From CAYQJS01 sp964417895 (GTDB taxonomy: Bacteria; Chloroflexota; UBA6077; SHYK01): a stretch of DNA of 56,306 nt. The stretch is from contig CAYQJS010000036.1 of NCBI GenBank assembly GCA_964417895.1, positions 1 through 56,306 of the forward strand, given 5' to 3'. Below the pieces are notes generated by a model. That model was given only the letters and a program-made list of their open reading frames with translations. It was not told where the DNA came from and did not search any database. Both the position numbers and the translations under genes were made by a program. This document shows, piece by piece, positions 26,866-36,028 of this stretch (position 1 is the first letter of the stretch; each line of letters opens with the position of its first letter).

Positions 26866-26916
26866 GGCTGGGTTGGCGTACGGATCGCGCTAAACGACGT
26901 TGAAGGAGTAGAGCCG

Positions 26917-27930
26917 ATGGCCGTCAAACCGAATGTCCGCCTGCTGGGCAGCCACATTTCCCACATGGCGTTCCTCCTGGTCTGGCGCGACTCGGGCGTC
27001 ACCCAGGAGCACGGGTTTGACATGACCGTTCACGTCACAGCCAGGGACGTCCCCGGGCAACCATTCCTGACGTTCCCCGACCGGGCGCCAAAACTCCTGG
27101 ACGGGACCTACGACTTCTTGAGCGGTCTGCACCACGAGCCCTATCACTACCGAGCCCGAGGAGACAAGCGGTTCATATACATCGCCCAGGCTCAGAACGA
27201 CTGGGACGATTCCATCGTGGCGACCCCGGAGATCAAGGCGGCGAAGGACCTGGAGGGGAAGAAGGTCATCGCCACTTCGAACGCTCCCTGCGTCTACGGC
27301 AACCTTCGGCATTCCCTCGAGCTGGGGGGGGCGGACCTCAGCCGAATCGAATTTGTGACGATGACAGGCCGCACCGGAATCAGCGGCCGGGCCGAGCCGC
27401 TCGAAATGGTGCTGAGCGGCGAGGCCGCGGCCGCGTGCGTGGACCCGCCTTTCGACCTGCGGGGTGTGAAGCAAGGGCTCCATCGGCTCGAGGTGCCATC
27501 AGTGCCGGTCATTCACAACGCGACGATGTGCGCGAACCAGGAGTGGGTGCGGGAGAACGAAGATACGACCATGGCGTTTCTCCGCTCGATGGTCGACGCG
27601 ATTCATTTCTTCAAGACCCAGCCGGGGAAGTCGTGCGCCATCATCGAGCGGGAGCTCGCACCGCTGCTCCGTCTGAAGGGCCCGGACGAGATCCAGCACT
27701 TGTGGCAGAGATGGGCCGGTCTGTTGAGCCCCAAACCCTACCCGCACCCGCTCGCCGTGTGGAACGTCTACAACCTGGACGTGGCCCACGACCCGGCGGT
27801 CAACTGGATAGGGCCCTTTGAGATCTGGAACACCAGCTATCTGCGCGCCATCGACGACAGCCAGTACATCGACGAGCTGTGGGGAAGCGCTCAGGCAGCC
27901 ACGAACCCACCGGTAAACGCCGCCATCTGA
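26917..27930 (+). CDS. NMT1/THI5-like periplasmic-binding-fold protein without signal peptide
   Basis: A 337-residue protein with the type-2 binding-protein fold seen in nitrate/sulfonate/taurine binders. Supporting segments are IKAAKDLEGKKVIATSN near residue 103 and MVLSGEAAAACVDPPFDL near 163. Unlike every family-5 protein here, it has no signal peptide or lipobox at the chosen start (ATG at 26917 with GGAG 8 nt upstream), so it is predicted to be cytosolic. Some enzymes share this fold, notably 4,5-dihydroxyphthalate decarboxylase, which acts after phthalate 4,5-dioxygenase. Next to two phthalate-dioxygenase-like genes, a decarboxylase role is an attractive hypothesis. A cytosolic regulator or binding protein is the alternative. 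Confidence 0.7.
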   Translation: MAVKPNVRLLGSHISHMAFLLVWRDSGVTQEHGFDMTVHVTARDVPGQPFLTFPDRAPKLLDGTYDFLSGLHHEPYHYRARGDKRFIYIAQAQNDWDDSIVATPEIKAAKDLEGKKVIATSNAPCVYGNLRHSLELGGADLSRIEFVTMTGRTGISGRAEPLEMVLSGEAAAACVDPPFDLRGVKQGLHRLEVPSVPVIHNATMCANQEWVRENEDTTMAFLRSMVDAIHFFKTQPGKSCAIIERELAPLLRLKGPDEIQHLWQRWAGLLSPKPYPHPLAVWNVYNLDVAHDPAVNWIGPFEIWNTSYLRAIDDSQYIDELWGSAQAATNPPVNAAI

Positions 27931-27968
27931 CGCGGGGGATCAGTACAGCTCGGCGGAAGTGAGTCATG

Positions 27969-28121
27969 GGTTGCCCTCAAACGCCCGGACGCGTTCAACC
28001 AAATCCCTCTCCCATCGGAATGGGAGAGGCTGGTGAGGGCCCCCGGCCGAACCCTAGTACCATCGGCCATCGAGGTCTGCCCTCACCCCACCCCTCTCCC
28101 GCTGCGGCAGGAGAGGGAGCC
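27969..28121. repeat. Family B composite element, copy 2 of an inverted pair
   Basis: Reverse complement of 19658-19810 over about 153 bp, with scattered differences, including both hairpins and the GAACGCCCGGACGCGTTC-type flank. No gene is seen in 27931-28163. Confidence 0.8.
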
Positions 28122-28163
28122 CCCTCAATCCTCAATCCGCAATCCACAATCCACAATCCATAA

Positions 28164-29906
28164 TCAGGTGAGCTCCCACTCGTGGATGTTCCAGGCCGAC
28201 AGGCCCGTCGTACCCACTATGCCGGTCGTGGGCCCGCGCAGCGCCGCGATGTGGGCGGTGACGTTCGGGTTCTGAGAGAGCATGATCACCGGCAGCTCCT
28301 CGCTGAGCAGCCTGGCAATTTCAGCCCGCTGCCCGATGCGCTGATCGGGATCGAGCGTGGTGTTGAATCTCTCCACGAGTCGATCGAACGACGCATTCGA
28401 CCACCCTGAACGATTGCTCCCGCGCCACCGGTTCTCCGCGGTGCCGATCTGTGCACTCGTGAACACCGCCATCCAGTTGGTCTCGGCGGCGCCCGACGCC
28501 ATGGTGTGCATAGATGGGAAGGTGTGGCGCACAGCGGGATCTTGCGCCAGCGCCCCGGGCAGCACCGCCTCGCGCATGTCGAAACCAGTCTGGCGCCACC
28601 CGGCGGCCAGGATGGGGTGCTCGGAAAGGTCTTCACCACCCTTCACCTCGGGCGTAAATCGTCCCTCGATCGGACTGGTGTAGAAGCCATCGGCGCCCCT
28701 GGTGAAGCCTGCTTCGGCCATGAGCCGTTCGCTCACCCGCGGATCGTACGGATACTTGACGATGGCGCGATCGATGGTGGCGTAGTAGCTGAGGGTGGGT
28801 GCGAAAATCGTCTCGATCATCCGCACCTCGCCGGCCCACAGGGCTTCACCCAGGCTTGCCCTATCGACGGCGTGGGCCAGCGCTCGCCGCACCCGCACAT
28901 CCAGGAGCGACCGCGGAGTTACCAGCTCCGGCCGGAACTGGAAGATGACGGAGCGCTGCGAGGTGTAGGCAATCAGAATGGTGCCGGCGCCGCTGGACGC
29001 CCATTCGCGTTTCAGCTCGAGCCCGAGCGGAAAGGTGAGCGCATCGGCCGCGATATCGATGGTCCCGGCGCGCACGGCCGCGAGAATCGCGTTGGGCTCG
29101 TCGAAGAACATGAAGCGAACGCGGCTGATCTTCGGTCGGCCCAGGACGTGACCGTCGAACGCCACTGCTTCCATAAAAGTGCCCAACTCCCAGCGGTCCA
29201 GCCGGTACGGGCCCAGCCCGATGAACTCGCGGGTCCAATAGGGATGATTCCCGAGCGCTTCAAAGTTTCCGTCCTGGACGTGGCTCTGCAGGATATGGCG
29301 GGGGAACGCGCTGAGCCCCATCCTGCTGCCCCCGGATTGGAGGAGGTTGGCGCCCGGATAGGGCTCGCGCCAACGGATCACCACCGTGCGGTCATCTGGC
29401 GCCGACACCTCTTCCATATGTCTGAACGGTGGCGCCCCGGCGAACAACCCGAATCCCGCCTCGGGGATGCTCATCGTGCGCCAGGTGAACGCGAAATCCT
29501 CCGCCGAGAAGGGGGTTCCATCATGCCAGGTGAGGTTCGGCCTGAGCCGGTAGGTCGTTTGCATGCGGCCGTCAGGGAACAACTGCCAGCTGTCGGTGCC
29601 AAAGACCGGCAGCGCCTCGGCCATATAAGCGTGGGGCTCGCCTCGGGCGTCGACGAGGTCGAGGAATGCGTTGAAGGAGCGGACCTGGAACGTCGTCGAC
29701 CTGCCGGCGATGCCGGGGTAAACGGCGGCGATGCTGCTGGGTTCCGCCTCGATCGCGATGGTGAGCGTCCGCTGCTGTGGCGCCGCCGCGCCGCCCGGCC
29801 CGTCGGCGGCTCGCGACCCTGCCCCAGGGGAGCCGGGGGACGAGCAACCGATCATCAGCATGAGCGGAACAATCAGGGGAACGAATCGGGCGAACGGCGA
29901 CCGCAT
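28164..29906 (-). CDS. Family-5 solute-binding lipoprotein 3
   Basis: A 580-residue SBP_bac_5 lipoprotein. The signal MRSPFARFVPLIVPLMLMIGC places the lipid Cys at residue 21, followed by a Ser/Gly/Pro linker. GGAGG lies 7 nt before the ATG at 29906. Family segments are TWHDGTPFSAEDFAF, FIGLGPYRLDRWELG and ENRWRGSNRSGW, and the C-terminus is WNIHEWELT. It is most like binding protein 4 (31661-33466). Both share a signature around RRALAHAVD and a late VLPGALAQ/VLPAALAQ segment. The gene is monocistronic and divergent from the oxygenase at 30282. No transporter subunits flank it. Confidence 0.9.
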   Translation of the reverse strand: MRSPFARFVPLIVPLMLMIGCSSPGSPGAGSRAADGPGGAAAPQQRTLTIAIEAEPSSIAAVYPGIAGRSTTFQVRSFNAFLDLVDARGEPHAYMAEALPVFGTDSWQLFPDGRMQTTYRLRPNLTWHDGTPFSAEDFAFTWRTMSIPEAGFGLFAGAPPFRHMEEVSAPDDRTVVIRWREPYPGANLLQSGGSRMGLSAFPRHILQSHVQDGNFEALGNHPYWTREFIGLGPYRLDRWELGTFMEAVAFDGHVLGRPKISRVRFMFFDEPNAILAAVRAGTIDIAADALTFPLGLELKREWASSGAGTILIAYTSQRSVIFQFRPELVTPRSLLDVRVRRALAHAVDRASLGEALWAGEVRMIETIFAPTLSYYATIDRAIVKYPYDPRVSERLMAEAGFTRGADGFYTSPIEGRFTPEVKGGEDLSEHPILAAGWRQTGFDMREAVLPGALAQDPAVRHTFPSMHTMASGAAETNWMAVFTSAQIGTAENRWRGSNRSGWSNASFDRLVERFNTTLDPDQRIGQRAEIARLLSEELPVIMLSQNPNVTAHIAALRGPTTGIVGTTGLSAWNIHEWELT

Positions 29907-30027
29907 CGTCGCGCCTCCTATTTCAGGTCCTCCGATTGGGGCTGGCCATGATCCTTACTCCTCTGCTTGAAGTGCAAACCAGTATCGCCGCGCGCGCTGC
30001 TCATCAGCGACAGTCTACCAGGGTGCT

Positions 30028-30165
30028 GAAAAAAGGTTGAGTTCCGCTCATGGTGAGCCTGTCCCTCGGCAGGCTCGGGATGAGCGCCGCTCCTGGTGAG
30101 CTTGTCGAACCACAAGCTCAGGGTGAGCGGGTTCTTCAGACAGCGCTGCCAGGCATGCCAGCGCG
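30028..30165. repeat. Family A repeat cluster
   Basis: At least two imperfect copies of the GAGCTTGTCGAA/AAGCTCAGGGTGAGCGG unit lie head to head in the 375-bp gap between divergent genes. Nothing else recognisable is in the gap apart from an AT-rich TAAAAT at 30229, a weak -10 candidate for the oxygenase. Confidence 0.7.
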
Positions 30166-30281
30166 GCGTGTCGAAGGCTCTGTGCAGCCCTCCGGCACAT
30201 CGTGATGGGTAACGCCGAGCTAAGGGGATAAAATGGGCGCAGCCCCGCCAAGTACGTACGGCTGAACAAAGGGGGGACGAG

Positions 30282-31664
30282 ATGGCGAAAACGGAACCGC
30301 GATCGGCGGCGGCGCCCTACGGTGGCTACTACCACCCCGAGGTGCCGGAAGAGGATGATGAGCTGACCCACGTGGGTCCAGGAACTCCTTGTGGGGAATA
30401 CCTCCGGCGCTTCTGGCAGCCTGTCGGCGTGTCCTCCGAGCTGAAAGACCTCCCCAGGGCGATACGAATTCTGGGGGAAGACCTCGTCCTCTTCCGTGAT
30501 GGCCAGGGGCAGGTGGGGTTGCTCGAGCTGCATTGCAGCCACCGGGGGACCTCGCTGGAGTTCGGAACGGTCGAGCGGCAGGGGATTCGTTGTTGCTACC
30601 ACGGCTGGCTCTATGCGGCAGATGGTCGAGTGCTTGACACCCCCGGCGAGCCGGCGGAGAGCACCTTCAAGGAGCGCCTGTACCACGGGGCGTATCCAAC
30701 CCTCGACCGCAAAGGACTCGTGTTCGCGTATATGGGGCCCCCGGAGAGACGGCCCGAGTTTCCCATCTACGACATCTTCGACTGGCCGGGGTACCGCGCG
30801 GTCCCGGGGCCCACAGGCGACTCCGATGTCACCCCGTGCAACTGGCTTCAGCTCGCAGAGAACAACATGGATGCGGTGCACACGGTGTTTCTCCACGGCC
30901 TCGAGGATGGGCGGGCGAAGCTCGAGCAGCACCGGCCGGGTGTCGATCCGGGCGGGTCTCTGGCGCAGTACGTTGACGTTGGCCTCAAGCAATGGGACGC
31001 GGATGTTGCCGCACAGCGCGACGACCTCCGCCAACGTGCGCTCGAATGGCAGGAGACGCCGAGCGGCATGATGTACATCCACACCTTGCGGGCGGGAGAG
31101 ATGGTGTGGGTCCGGATGGCGGACTACATCCTCCCCAACGCCGATCAGATCCCGCGCACGCTTCCGCTCGCGGCGCTAAGCCAGGAGCTGCCCTTCGACC
31201 CGCCGAGGACTACCACCTGGACGGTGCCTGTGGACGACACGCACACCACGTCCTTCTGGCTTCAGTACCGTCCGGAGGCGCTCGAAGGGACCCCTCCCAG
31301 CCGCTGGCAGTTCACGGGGATGCGGGTTCGGACATACGAGGACCGGCAGCGACAGCCAGGCGACTATGAGGGGCAGGTGAGTCAGCGGCCGATCGCGGTG
31401 CACGCGCTCGAACACCTGGGCTTGAGCGACGTAGGGGTCATCACCCTCCGCAAGCTACTGCGGGAGGGCATCCGCGCCGTTCAGCGGGGCGAGGACCCCG
31501 CGCAGCTCGATCTGGCCCACGTGGGAGTGATCGGCACGTACGGCCAGAGCACGATCGTGCTGGCGCCACCGGCGGCCAGCCCGGAGGCGGACAGGGAGCT
31601 GTTGCGGGAAATCGGCCGCACCGTATTTGCCGCGCGGCACGCTCGGAGCGCCGCGTCAGTATGA
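30282..31664 (+). CDS. Rieske non-haem iron oxygenase 3
   Basis: A 460-residue oxygenase alpha subunit with a 25-residue N-terminal extension relative to the other four. Rieske ligands are C85, H87, C104 and H107. The iron site is D197, H200 and H205 in NNMDAVHTVFLH. It is more distant from oxygenases 1, 2 and 5, with CCYHGWLYAADG instead of CIYHGWKYD, and probably has a different aromatic or cyclic substrate. A GGGGGG-rich ribosome site stands before the ATG. Its TGA stop overlaps the ATG of binding protein 4 in an ATGA arrangement, which ties production of the oxygenase to that of the lipoprotein. Confidence 0.9.
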   Translation: MAKTEPRSAAAPYGGYYHPEVPEEDDELTHVGPGTPCGEYLRRFWQPVGVSSELKDLPRAIRILGEDLVLFRDGQGQVGLLELHCSHRGTSLEFGTVERQGIRCCYHGWLYAADGRVLDTPGEPAESTFKERLYHGAYPTLDRKGLVFAYMGPPERRPEFPIYDIFDWPGYRAVPGPTGDSDVTPCNWLQLAENNMDAVHTVFLHGLEDGRAKLEQHRPGVDPGGSLAQYVDVGLKQWDADVAAQRDDLRQRALEWQETPSGMMYIHTLRAGEMVWVRMADYILPNADQIPRTLPLAALSQELPFDPPRTTTWTVPVDDTHTTSFWLQYRPEALEGTPPSRWQFTGMRVRTYEDRQRQPGDYEGQVSQRPIAVHALEHLGLSDVGVITLRKLLREGIRAVQRGEDPAQLDLAHVGVIGTYGQSTIVLAPPAASPEADRELLREIGRTVFAARHARSAASV

Positions 31665-33466
31665 CAGCCAGCGCCCCGATGGGTGATATGCTGGGCAGCC
31701 TGATGCCAGATGCGGAAAGCCACAATCTACGGAATGCCAACGGCGTGAAGCCGGCGGCCGCTCTTCTACGAGCGATGTTGCTGCTGCTTTGTGGTCTGCT
31801 CCTGGCATGTGGTCCCGCTGGGCCGCCGGGGCGTGAACCCGAGCCCGCGCGCCAGGGAGTCGCCCCGGCACCGGGCAGGACGCTGGTCATCATTGTCCGT
31901 GTCGAGCCGGCCAGCGTAGCAGCTCGGTCACTTCAGCAGGCCGGCACGTCGCTGCACGTCCCTCGGCGCATGTTCAACGCTCTCCTTGCAGTGGTCAACG
32001 ACGATGGTCTCCCGCAGCTCGATCTGGCCGAGTCCCTTCCGAATTTGAACACGGATTCCTGGGTGGTGTCGGAGGACGGCCGGATGGAAACAACATACCG
32101 GCTGAAGCCCAACCTGTTCTGGCACGATCGCACTCCGCTCCATGCCGAGGACTTCGTCTTCTCCTGGCGTGTGTACGGCACCCCGGCGCTCGGCCAGGCA
32201 AACACGCCTCCGACGCACGCCATAGATGAGGTGCTCGCCGCGGACGACCGCACCATCATTGTTCGCTGGCGACTCCCTTACCCAGGAGCCGCGACCCTCT
32301 CATCCCGCGATCGCGAGCTACCCGCTCTGCCCAGACACGTTCTCCAGGAGGTCTTCGAGCAGCAAACTCCCGACGCTTTTGCCAGCCACCTGTACTGGAC
32401 ACGCGAGTACGTCGGATTGGGTCCCTATCGCATCGACCGTTGGGAGCCGGGATCTTTCATCGAAGCCGTGGCATTCGACCGGTATGCCCTCGGCCGCCCC
32501 AGAATCGACCGCATCCGGCTCAACTTCGTTAGCGACCCCAACACGGCGCTCGCGAACTTGCTCGCGGGCGAGGCCCACGTGGCGACCGATAACTCCATCG
32601 CCCAGGTCGTAGAGGCCCTCAGGGGAGATTGGGCAACGCGCACGGGCGGCAGACTCGTGCTGTGGCCGAACTCCTGGCGCCACACGGCGTTCCAATTGAG
32701 GCCTGAGCTGGCAACGCCCCGTGCACTGCTTGACGTGCGCGTGCGCAGAGCGCTCGCGCACGCCGTCGACAAGACGGCCATTAACGAAGCCGTTTATGGA
32801 GATGATGGGATCTTCTCGGACAGCATGATCTGGGAGCGTTCTGAGTGGGGCCCGGCGGCGGAGCGGCCGATTGCGAAATACCCGTACGACGTGCGGCGCA
32901 GCGAACAGCTGATGAGCGAGGCTGGCTTCCAGAAGGGACCGGAGGGGTTTTACATCGGATCTGCGGGCCGATTCACGGGATCAGTCGGTACTACCGCCGC
33001 CACGGACTTTGAGGCCGAGATGCTGATCCTGGGCGATACGTGGCGGCGCGTGGGATTCGATATCCACGAGATCGTCCTCCCCGCGGCCCTCGCCCAGAAC
33101 CCCGAGGCCCGCGCCACCTTCTCCACTATGTTCACGAGCAGCACGAACATGGGGGAGGCCGCCATGCTTAACTACCGGCTGGAAGGGATTCCGCGGCCGG
33201 AGAACCGATGGAGTGGTGGGAACCGCGGCGGCTGGATGAGCTCCGAGTACGATAGCCTCGTCGAGCAGTTCAACCGCACGTTGGTTCGCGACGAGAGGAT
33301 CGAGCAGGTGGCACTGATGCTGCGTCTCTACGGCGAGGAGCTACCCGCTATCCCGCTCTTTTTCCGCTCGCAGCCGCTTGCCCACGTCGCCGCCTTGAAG
33401 GGGCCCGATGTCGCCGCGCCTGAGTCGAGCGTGATCTGGAACATCCACCTGTGGGAGTTCCGCTAG
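31661..33466 (+). CDS. Family-5 solute-binding lipoprotein 4, coupled to Rieske oxygenase 3
   Basis: An SBP_bac_5 lipoprotein of up to 601 residues. The lipobox is LLLACGP. From the overlapping ATG the region before the hydrophobic core is unusually long (about 35 residues), so in-frame ATGs at 31679, 31688 or 31703 are alternative starts. Family segments are FWHDRTPLHAEDFVFSW, YVGLGPYRIDRWEPG and ENRWSGGNRGGW, with C-terminal IWNIHLWEFR. WHDR replaces the usual WHDG. It is the clearest case in this window of an oxygenase and a binding protein in one transcription unit. It is convergent with binding protein 5, whose stop lies 26 bp away. Confidence 0.9.
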   Translation: MTASAPMGDMLGSLMPDAESHNLRNANGVKPAAALLRAMLLLLCGLLLACGPAGPPGREPEPARQGVAPAPGRTLVIIVRVEPASVAARSLQQAGTSLHVPRRMFNALLAVVNDDGLPQLDLAESLPNLNTDSWVVSEDGRMETTYRLKPNLFWHDRTPLHAEDFVFSWRVYGTPALGQANTPPTHAIDEVLAADDRTIIVRWRLPYPGAATLSSRDRELPALPRHVLQEVFEQQTPDAFASHLYWTREYVGLGPYRIDRWEPGSFIEAVAFDRYALGRPRIDRIRLNFVSDPNTALANLLAGEAHVATDNSIAQVVEALRGDWATRTGGRLVLWPNSWRHTAFQLRPELATPRALLDVRVRRALAHAVDKTAINEAVYGDDGIFSDSMIWERSEWGPAAERPIAKYPYDVRRSEQLMSEAGFQKGPEGFYIGSAGRFTGSVGTTAATDFEAEMLILGDTWRRVGFDIHEIVLPAALAQNPEARATFSTMFTSSTNMGEAAMLNYRLEGIPRPENRWSGGNRGGWMSSEYDSLVEQFNRTLVRDERIEQVALMLRLYGEELPAIPLFFRSQPLAHVAALKGPDVAAPESSVIWNIHLWEFR

Positions 33467-33492
33467 GGGGCGAGGAGAGGAGATCTGACCTC

Positions 33493-35211
33493 CTACCGGA
33501 TATCCCACTCGTGGGCGTTCCATGCCTGCGTAAACGCATCACCGCGAGCGGTCGCATTGATCAGTCGGTTCGAGATCATGGTCGGGTCAGCGCCGTAGAA
33601 GATCGGGAGCTGCGACAGGTTCTCCGTCTGGTGGTGGACCATCGCGGCGAGGGCCTGCATGCGCTCCGGCATCGGGATCGTCGACGCGTAGCGCTCGAGG
33701 GCGGCGTCGACCTCCGGATGCCGGTAGCGTGTGGTCCCGGATCCGCGGAAGCGGTTTTCGACCAGTAGGGTCTCCGAGCTATGCATTCGCCAGAGCTCGC
33801 CGATGAGAAGGCTGTTGCGCCGCTCGACGATCTCGAAGCCGGGGAACTGGGAGCGATACTCCCGGTCCGTGGCTCGTTGGATAGGTATCCCCACCTCCTC
33901 GACGGCCACGCCGACCTGCCGCCAGTAATCCGCGATCGGGGCGGCGGTCTTCGCATGGATGTCGTTCTGAAGCGGCACGCGGAGCTCGACTGCAAGCTTC
34001 TTGCCGGCGCTGTCGTAGAAAAAGCCGTCGGCACGCCGGTTGTACCCGAGCCCCTCGATCATCTGCGCGGCTCGCCGTGGGTCGTACTCATAGCGGACGA
34101 TGCTGGGCTCGACCAGCTCGTAGAAGGGGGCGTCGGGGCCCACGTAGCTGTGGGCGATCGACCCGTAACCCGAGAACACAAAGTCCGCCAGTTGCTGGCG
34201 GTCCAGGGCGTAGAGCAGAGCCCGCCGGAACCGCAGATCGAGGATGATGGGCGGGTCAGTGTCGATGAACTGCGGATGGATGGGCGTCCAGTTCTGGGGG
34301 AGGGCGAGCATCTTGCCCTCTTTCCACTGGTCCCGGATCGGGAGTGCGATGTCCAACGATATGGTCTTGCCCAGGGTCAGGTCGAGGCCCGCGAGGACGT
34401 TGGCCATCAGTGTGTTGTTGTCGGGAATGAACTTGACCACGATCTCGTCGATCCTGGGCCGCCCGAGGATGTAATCGTCGTACGCCCGCAGGGCGACGTG
34501 GCTGTCTCGGACCCATTCGCGGACCTTGAAAGCGCCTGTGCCAACGAACTCTTCGCTCCAGTACAGGTGTCCGGCGAAACTCGCCTTGTCCTCAGTAGCG
34601 GTCCTCTCGAGCAGATGTTTGGGCATCGGTAACCCGGCCGACCGGTAGCTGAATAGTCCGTCAGCCTCGATGTAGGGGCGCTTCCAGGTAACCGTGACGG
34701 TGTTAGGGTCGGGCGCCGTGATGGCTTCGATCAGCTCGTACTCCGTGTAGGGAGCGAGCTCGACTTCCTTGTCCTGCTCTACCTCAGCCGTGAAAAGCAG
34801 GTCCTGCGAGGTCAGGGGCGTGCCATCGTGCCAACGGGCGGCCGGTTTGATCCGCCACGTCGTCTCCATTCGCCCGTCCGGGAACAGCTTCCAGAGTCCG
34901 TTCTCGATGGTGGGCACAGCTTCGGCAAGCTGGACGGCGCGCGTGCCATCCGCCTTGAGATAGGAAAGCCCGGCGTGCGCCAGCTCCTCTACGCCGTCGA
35001 TCCCGCGCACAGCGCCGCCCCGCTGGGTTCTCTGCTGCACGAGTGACACCGGCTGGGCCCGTATGGCGGCCGTGATTCGCTTGGGCGCGCCGGACCCGGA
35101 CCCTTGCTGGTCACTGCTCTGAGTAGATCCTGGAGTCGGTGGCGGCGCGCAGGCCGCCAGGATCAAGCCGGAAACAAGCCACACAAAACCGATCTGGCTC
35201 CACCGTTTCAC
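33493..35211 (-). CDS. Family-5 solute-binding lipoprotein 5
   Basis: A 572-residue SBP_bac_5 lipoprotein beginning at the GTG at 35211, with GGAGG 7 nt upstream. The signal peptide ends LVSGLILAAC and leads to a Pro/Ser/Gly/Gln linker. Family segments are RWHDGTPLTSQDLLF, FVGTGAFKVREWVRD and ENRFRGSGTTRYRHPEVD, with C-terminal AWNAHEWDIR. Together with copies 6 and 8 it forms a sub-branch marked by PxIENGLWKLFPDGRMETTW-like sequence and the VRYEYDPRRA segment. No transporter partner is seen. Confidence 0.9.
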   Translation of the reverse strand: MKRWSQIGFVWLVSGLILAACAPPPTPGSTQSSDQQGSGSGAPKRITAAIRAQPVSLVQQRTQRGGAVRGIDGVEELAHAGLSYLKADGTRAVQLAEAVPTIENGLWKLFPDGRMETTWRIKPAARWHDGTPLTSQDLLFTAEVEQDKEVELAPYTEYELIEAITAPDPNTVTVTWKRPYIEADGLFSYRSAGLPMPKHLLERTATEDKASFAGHLYWSEEFVGTGAFKVREWVRDSHVALRAYDDYILGRPRIDEIVVKFIPDNNTLMANVLAGLDLTLGKTISLDIALPIRDQWKEGKMLALPQNWTPIHPQFIDTDPPIILDLRFRRALLYALDRQQLADFVFSGYGSIAHSYVGPDAPFYELVEPSIVRYEYDPRRAAQMIEGLGYNRRADGFFYDSAGKKLAVELRVPLQNDIHAKTAAPIADYWRQVGVAVEEVGIPIQRATDREYRSQFPGFEIVERRNSLLIGELWRMHSSETLLVENRFRGSGTTRYRHPEVDAALERYASTIPMPERMQALAAMVHHQTENLSQLPIFYGADPTMISNRLINATARGDAFTQAWNAHEWDIR

Positions 35212-35496
35212 GATCCCACCTCCTCGAGGCGCTGACCTCCGTGCGAGCGACCCGCCAAAGGGGCGGATCTCCGGCCATCTTACGCCACAATCGCTGCTTT
35301 TGTATCCCTGCATCTTTTCTTGAGCCGGGTGAGATCCATTCCGCGCGCTGCTAATCGCTCGCTCGTCCGCATCGCTCTTCTAGCGGCAATTCACCTCCAA
35401 ACAGTGACCATCGCCAAGCGTCAGCGAGACCGAGTCATCGCCCCTGCGCGCCCACGGGTAGCCGCCGGACGATCTGGCGAGGTTTACACTGGCCGT

Positions 35497-35634
35497 GTGA
35501 AAACAGCGATCTCGATCCCAGACGACGTTTACGCGGAAGCGGAGCAACTGGCACCCAGCCGCCGCAAATCACGCAGCCAGCGGTGTTCAAGCGCGAGCCA
35601 CGTTGCGTCTGGCTGGTGGCAAGTCTGGTACTGA
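35497..35634 (+). pseudogene. Truncated ribbon-helix-helix antitoxin-like fragment
   Basis: From the GTG at 35497 it reads KTAISIPDDVYAEAEQLA then KSRSQ, the usual start of VapB/RHH antitoxins. After residue 28 the conserved continuation is lost and the frame ends in unrelated residues. No toxin partner follows directly. It is best seen as a decayed 5' fragment. Confidence 0.5.
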
Positions 35635-35777
35635 TGTCGAGTGCCTGTGCGCCGGCGGCCCTTCTCCGTGCGCCTCGCCTTGAGATACCGAGCTCGCTAT
35701 GCTGGTGCCAACTCGTGCTTGCTCCTTTGCCTCACGCCCATCTCCAACACTCCTCCTTCGGTAAGGGTGGGTTATGA
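35583..35777 (+). pseudogene. Possible orphan lipoprotein signal peptide, binding-protein 5' remnant
   Basis: From the GTG at 35583 the frame encodes CVWLVASLVLMSSACAPAA, a lipobox-like signal similar to that of binding protein 5 (FVWLVSGLILAACAPP). Nothing downstream resembles SBP_bac_5. It overlaps the antitoxin fragment in another frame and has no clear ribosome site, so chance cannot be excluded. Confidence 0.3.
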
Positions 35778-35985
35778 GGCAACGTATCCCTCCCGGGTAA
35801 TCGAAGTTTTGTTGTACAGGCGATCGGAGAACCTGTTCGTCTTGTTGCACATCGTTCGCAAGACCACGGGTGCCATTCCAGAGGCCGACAAACAGATCGC
35901 CAGCGACCGGTGGGACGATTTCAGAGCGAGGATGGACGCGCCGCGCCGGCGGCCACCACGTGCCGCGGGCCACGATGCGCCATAA
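35641..35985 (+). pseudogene. HigB/RelE-like toxin remnant
   Basis: The C-terminal half matches the HigB-type (phage Gp49-like) toxin pattern: NLFVLLHIVRKTTGAIPEAD then an alpha-helical tail, where the family has VLLHGFxKKTxxTPxxEI. The first 40 residues have no family character, so the 5' end seems replaced or frameshifted. It lies 43 bp upstream of an intact XRE antitoxin gene, the usual toxin-antitoxin order for HigBA. Activity is doubtful. Confidence 0.45.
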
Positions 35986-35992
35986 ACCCCAC

Positions 35993-36021
35993 TTACCATT
36001 TTTGGTAAAGCGGTGTATACT
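35993..36021 (+). promoter_or_regulatory. Promoter overlapping an operator palindrome before the HigA-like gene
   Basis: TTACCA (35993-35998) and TGGTAA (36003-36008) form a perfect 6-bp inverted repeat with a 4-nt loop. TTACCA also serves as a -35 element 17 nt from TATACT at 36016-36021. The GTG start at 36029 is only 7 nt past the -10, implying a leaderless transcript. HigA-family proteins autorepress through such sites. Confidence 0.6.
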
Positions 36022-36028
36022 CCGGCCC

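Noticed and set aside
28506..29951. Long plus-strand open frame antisense to binding protein 3
   Set aside because: Shadow frame: the minus-strand gene has a lipoprotein signal, ribosome site and family motifs, and the plus frame has none.
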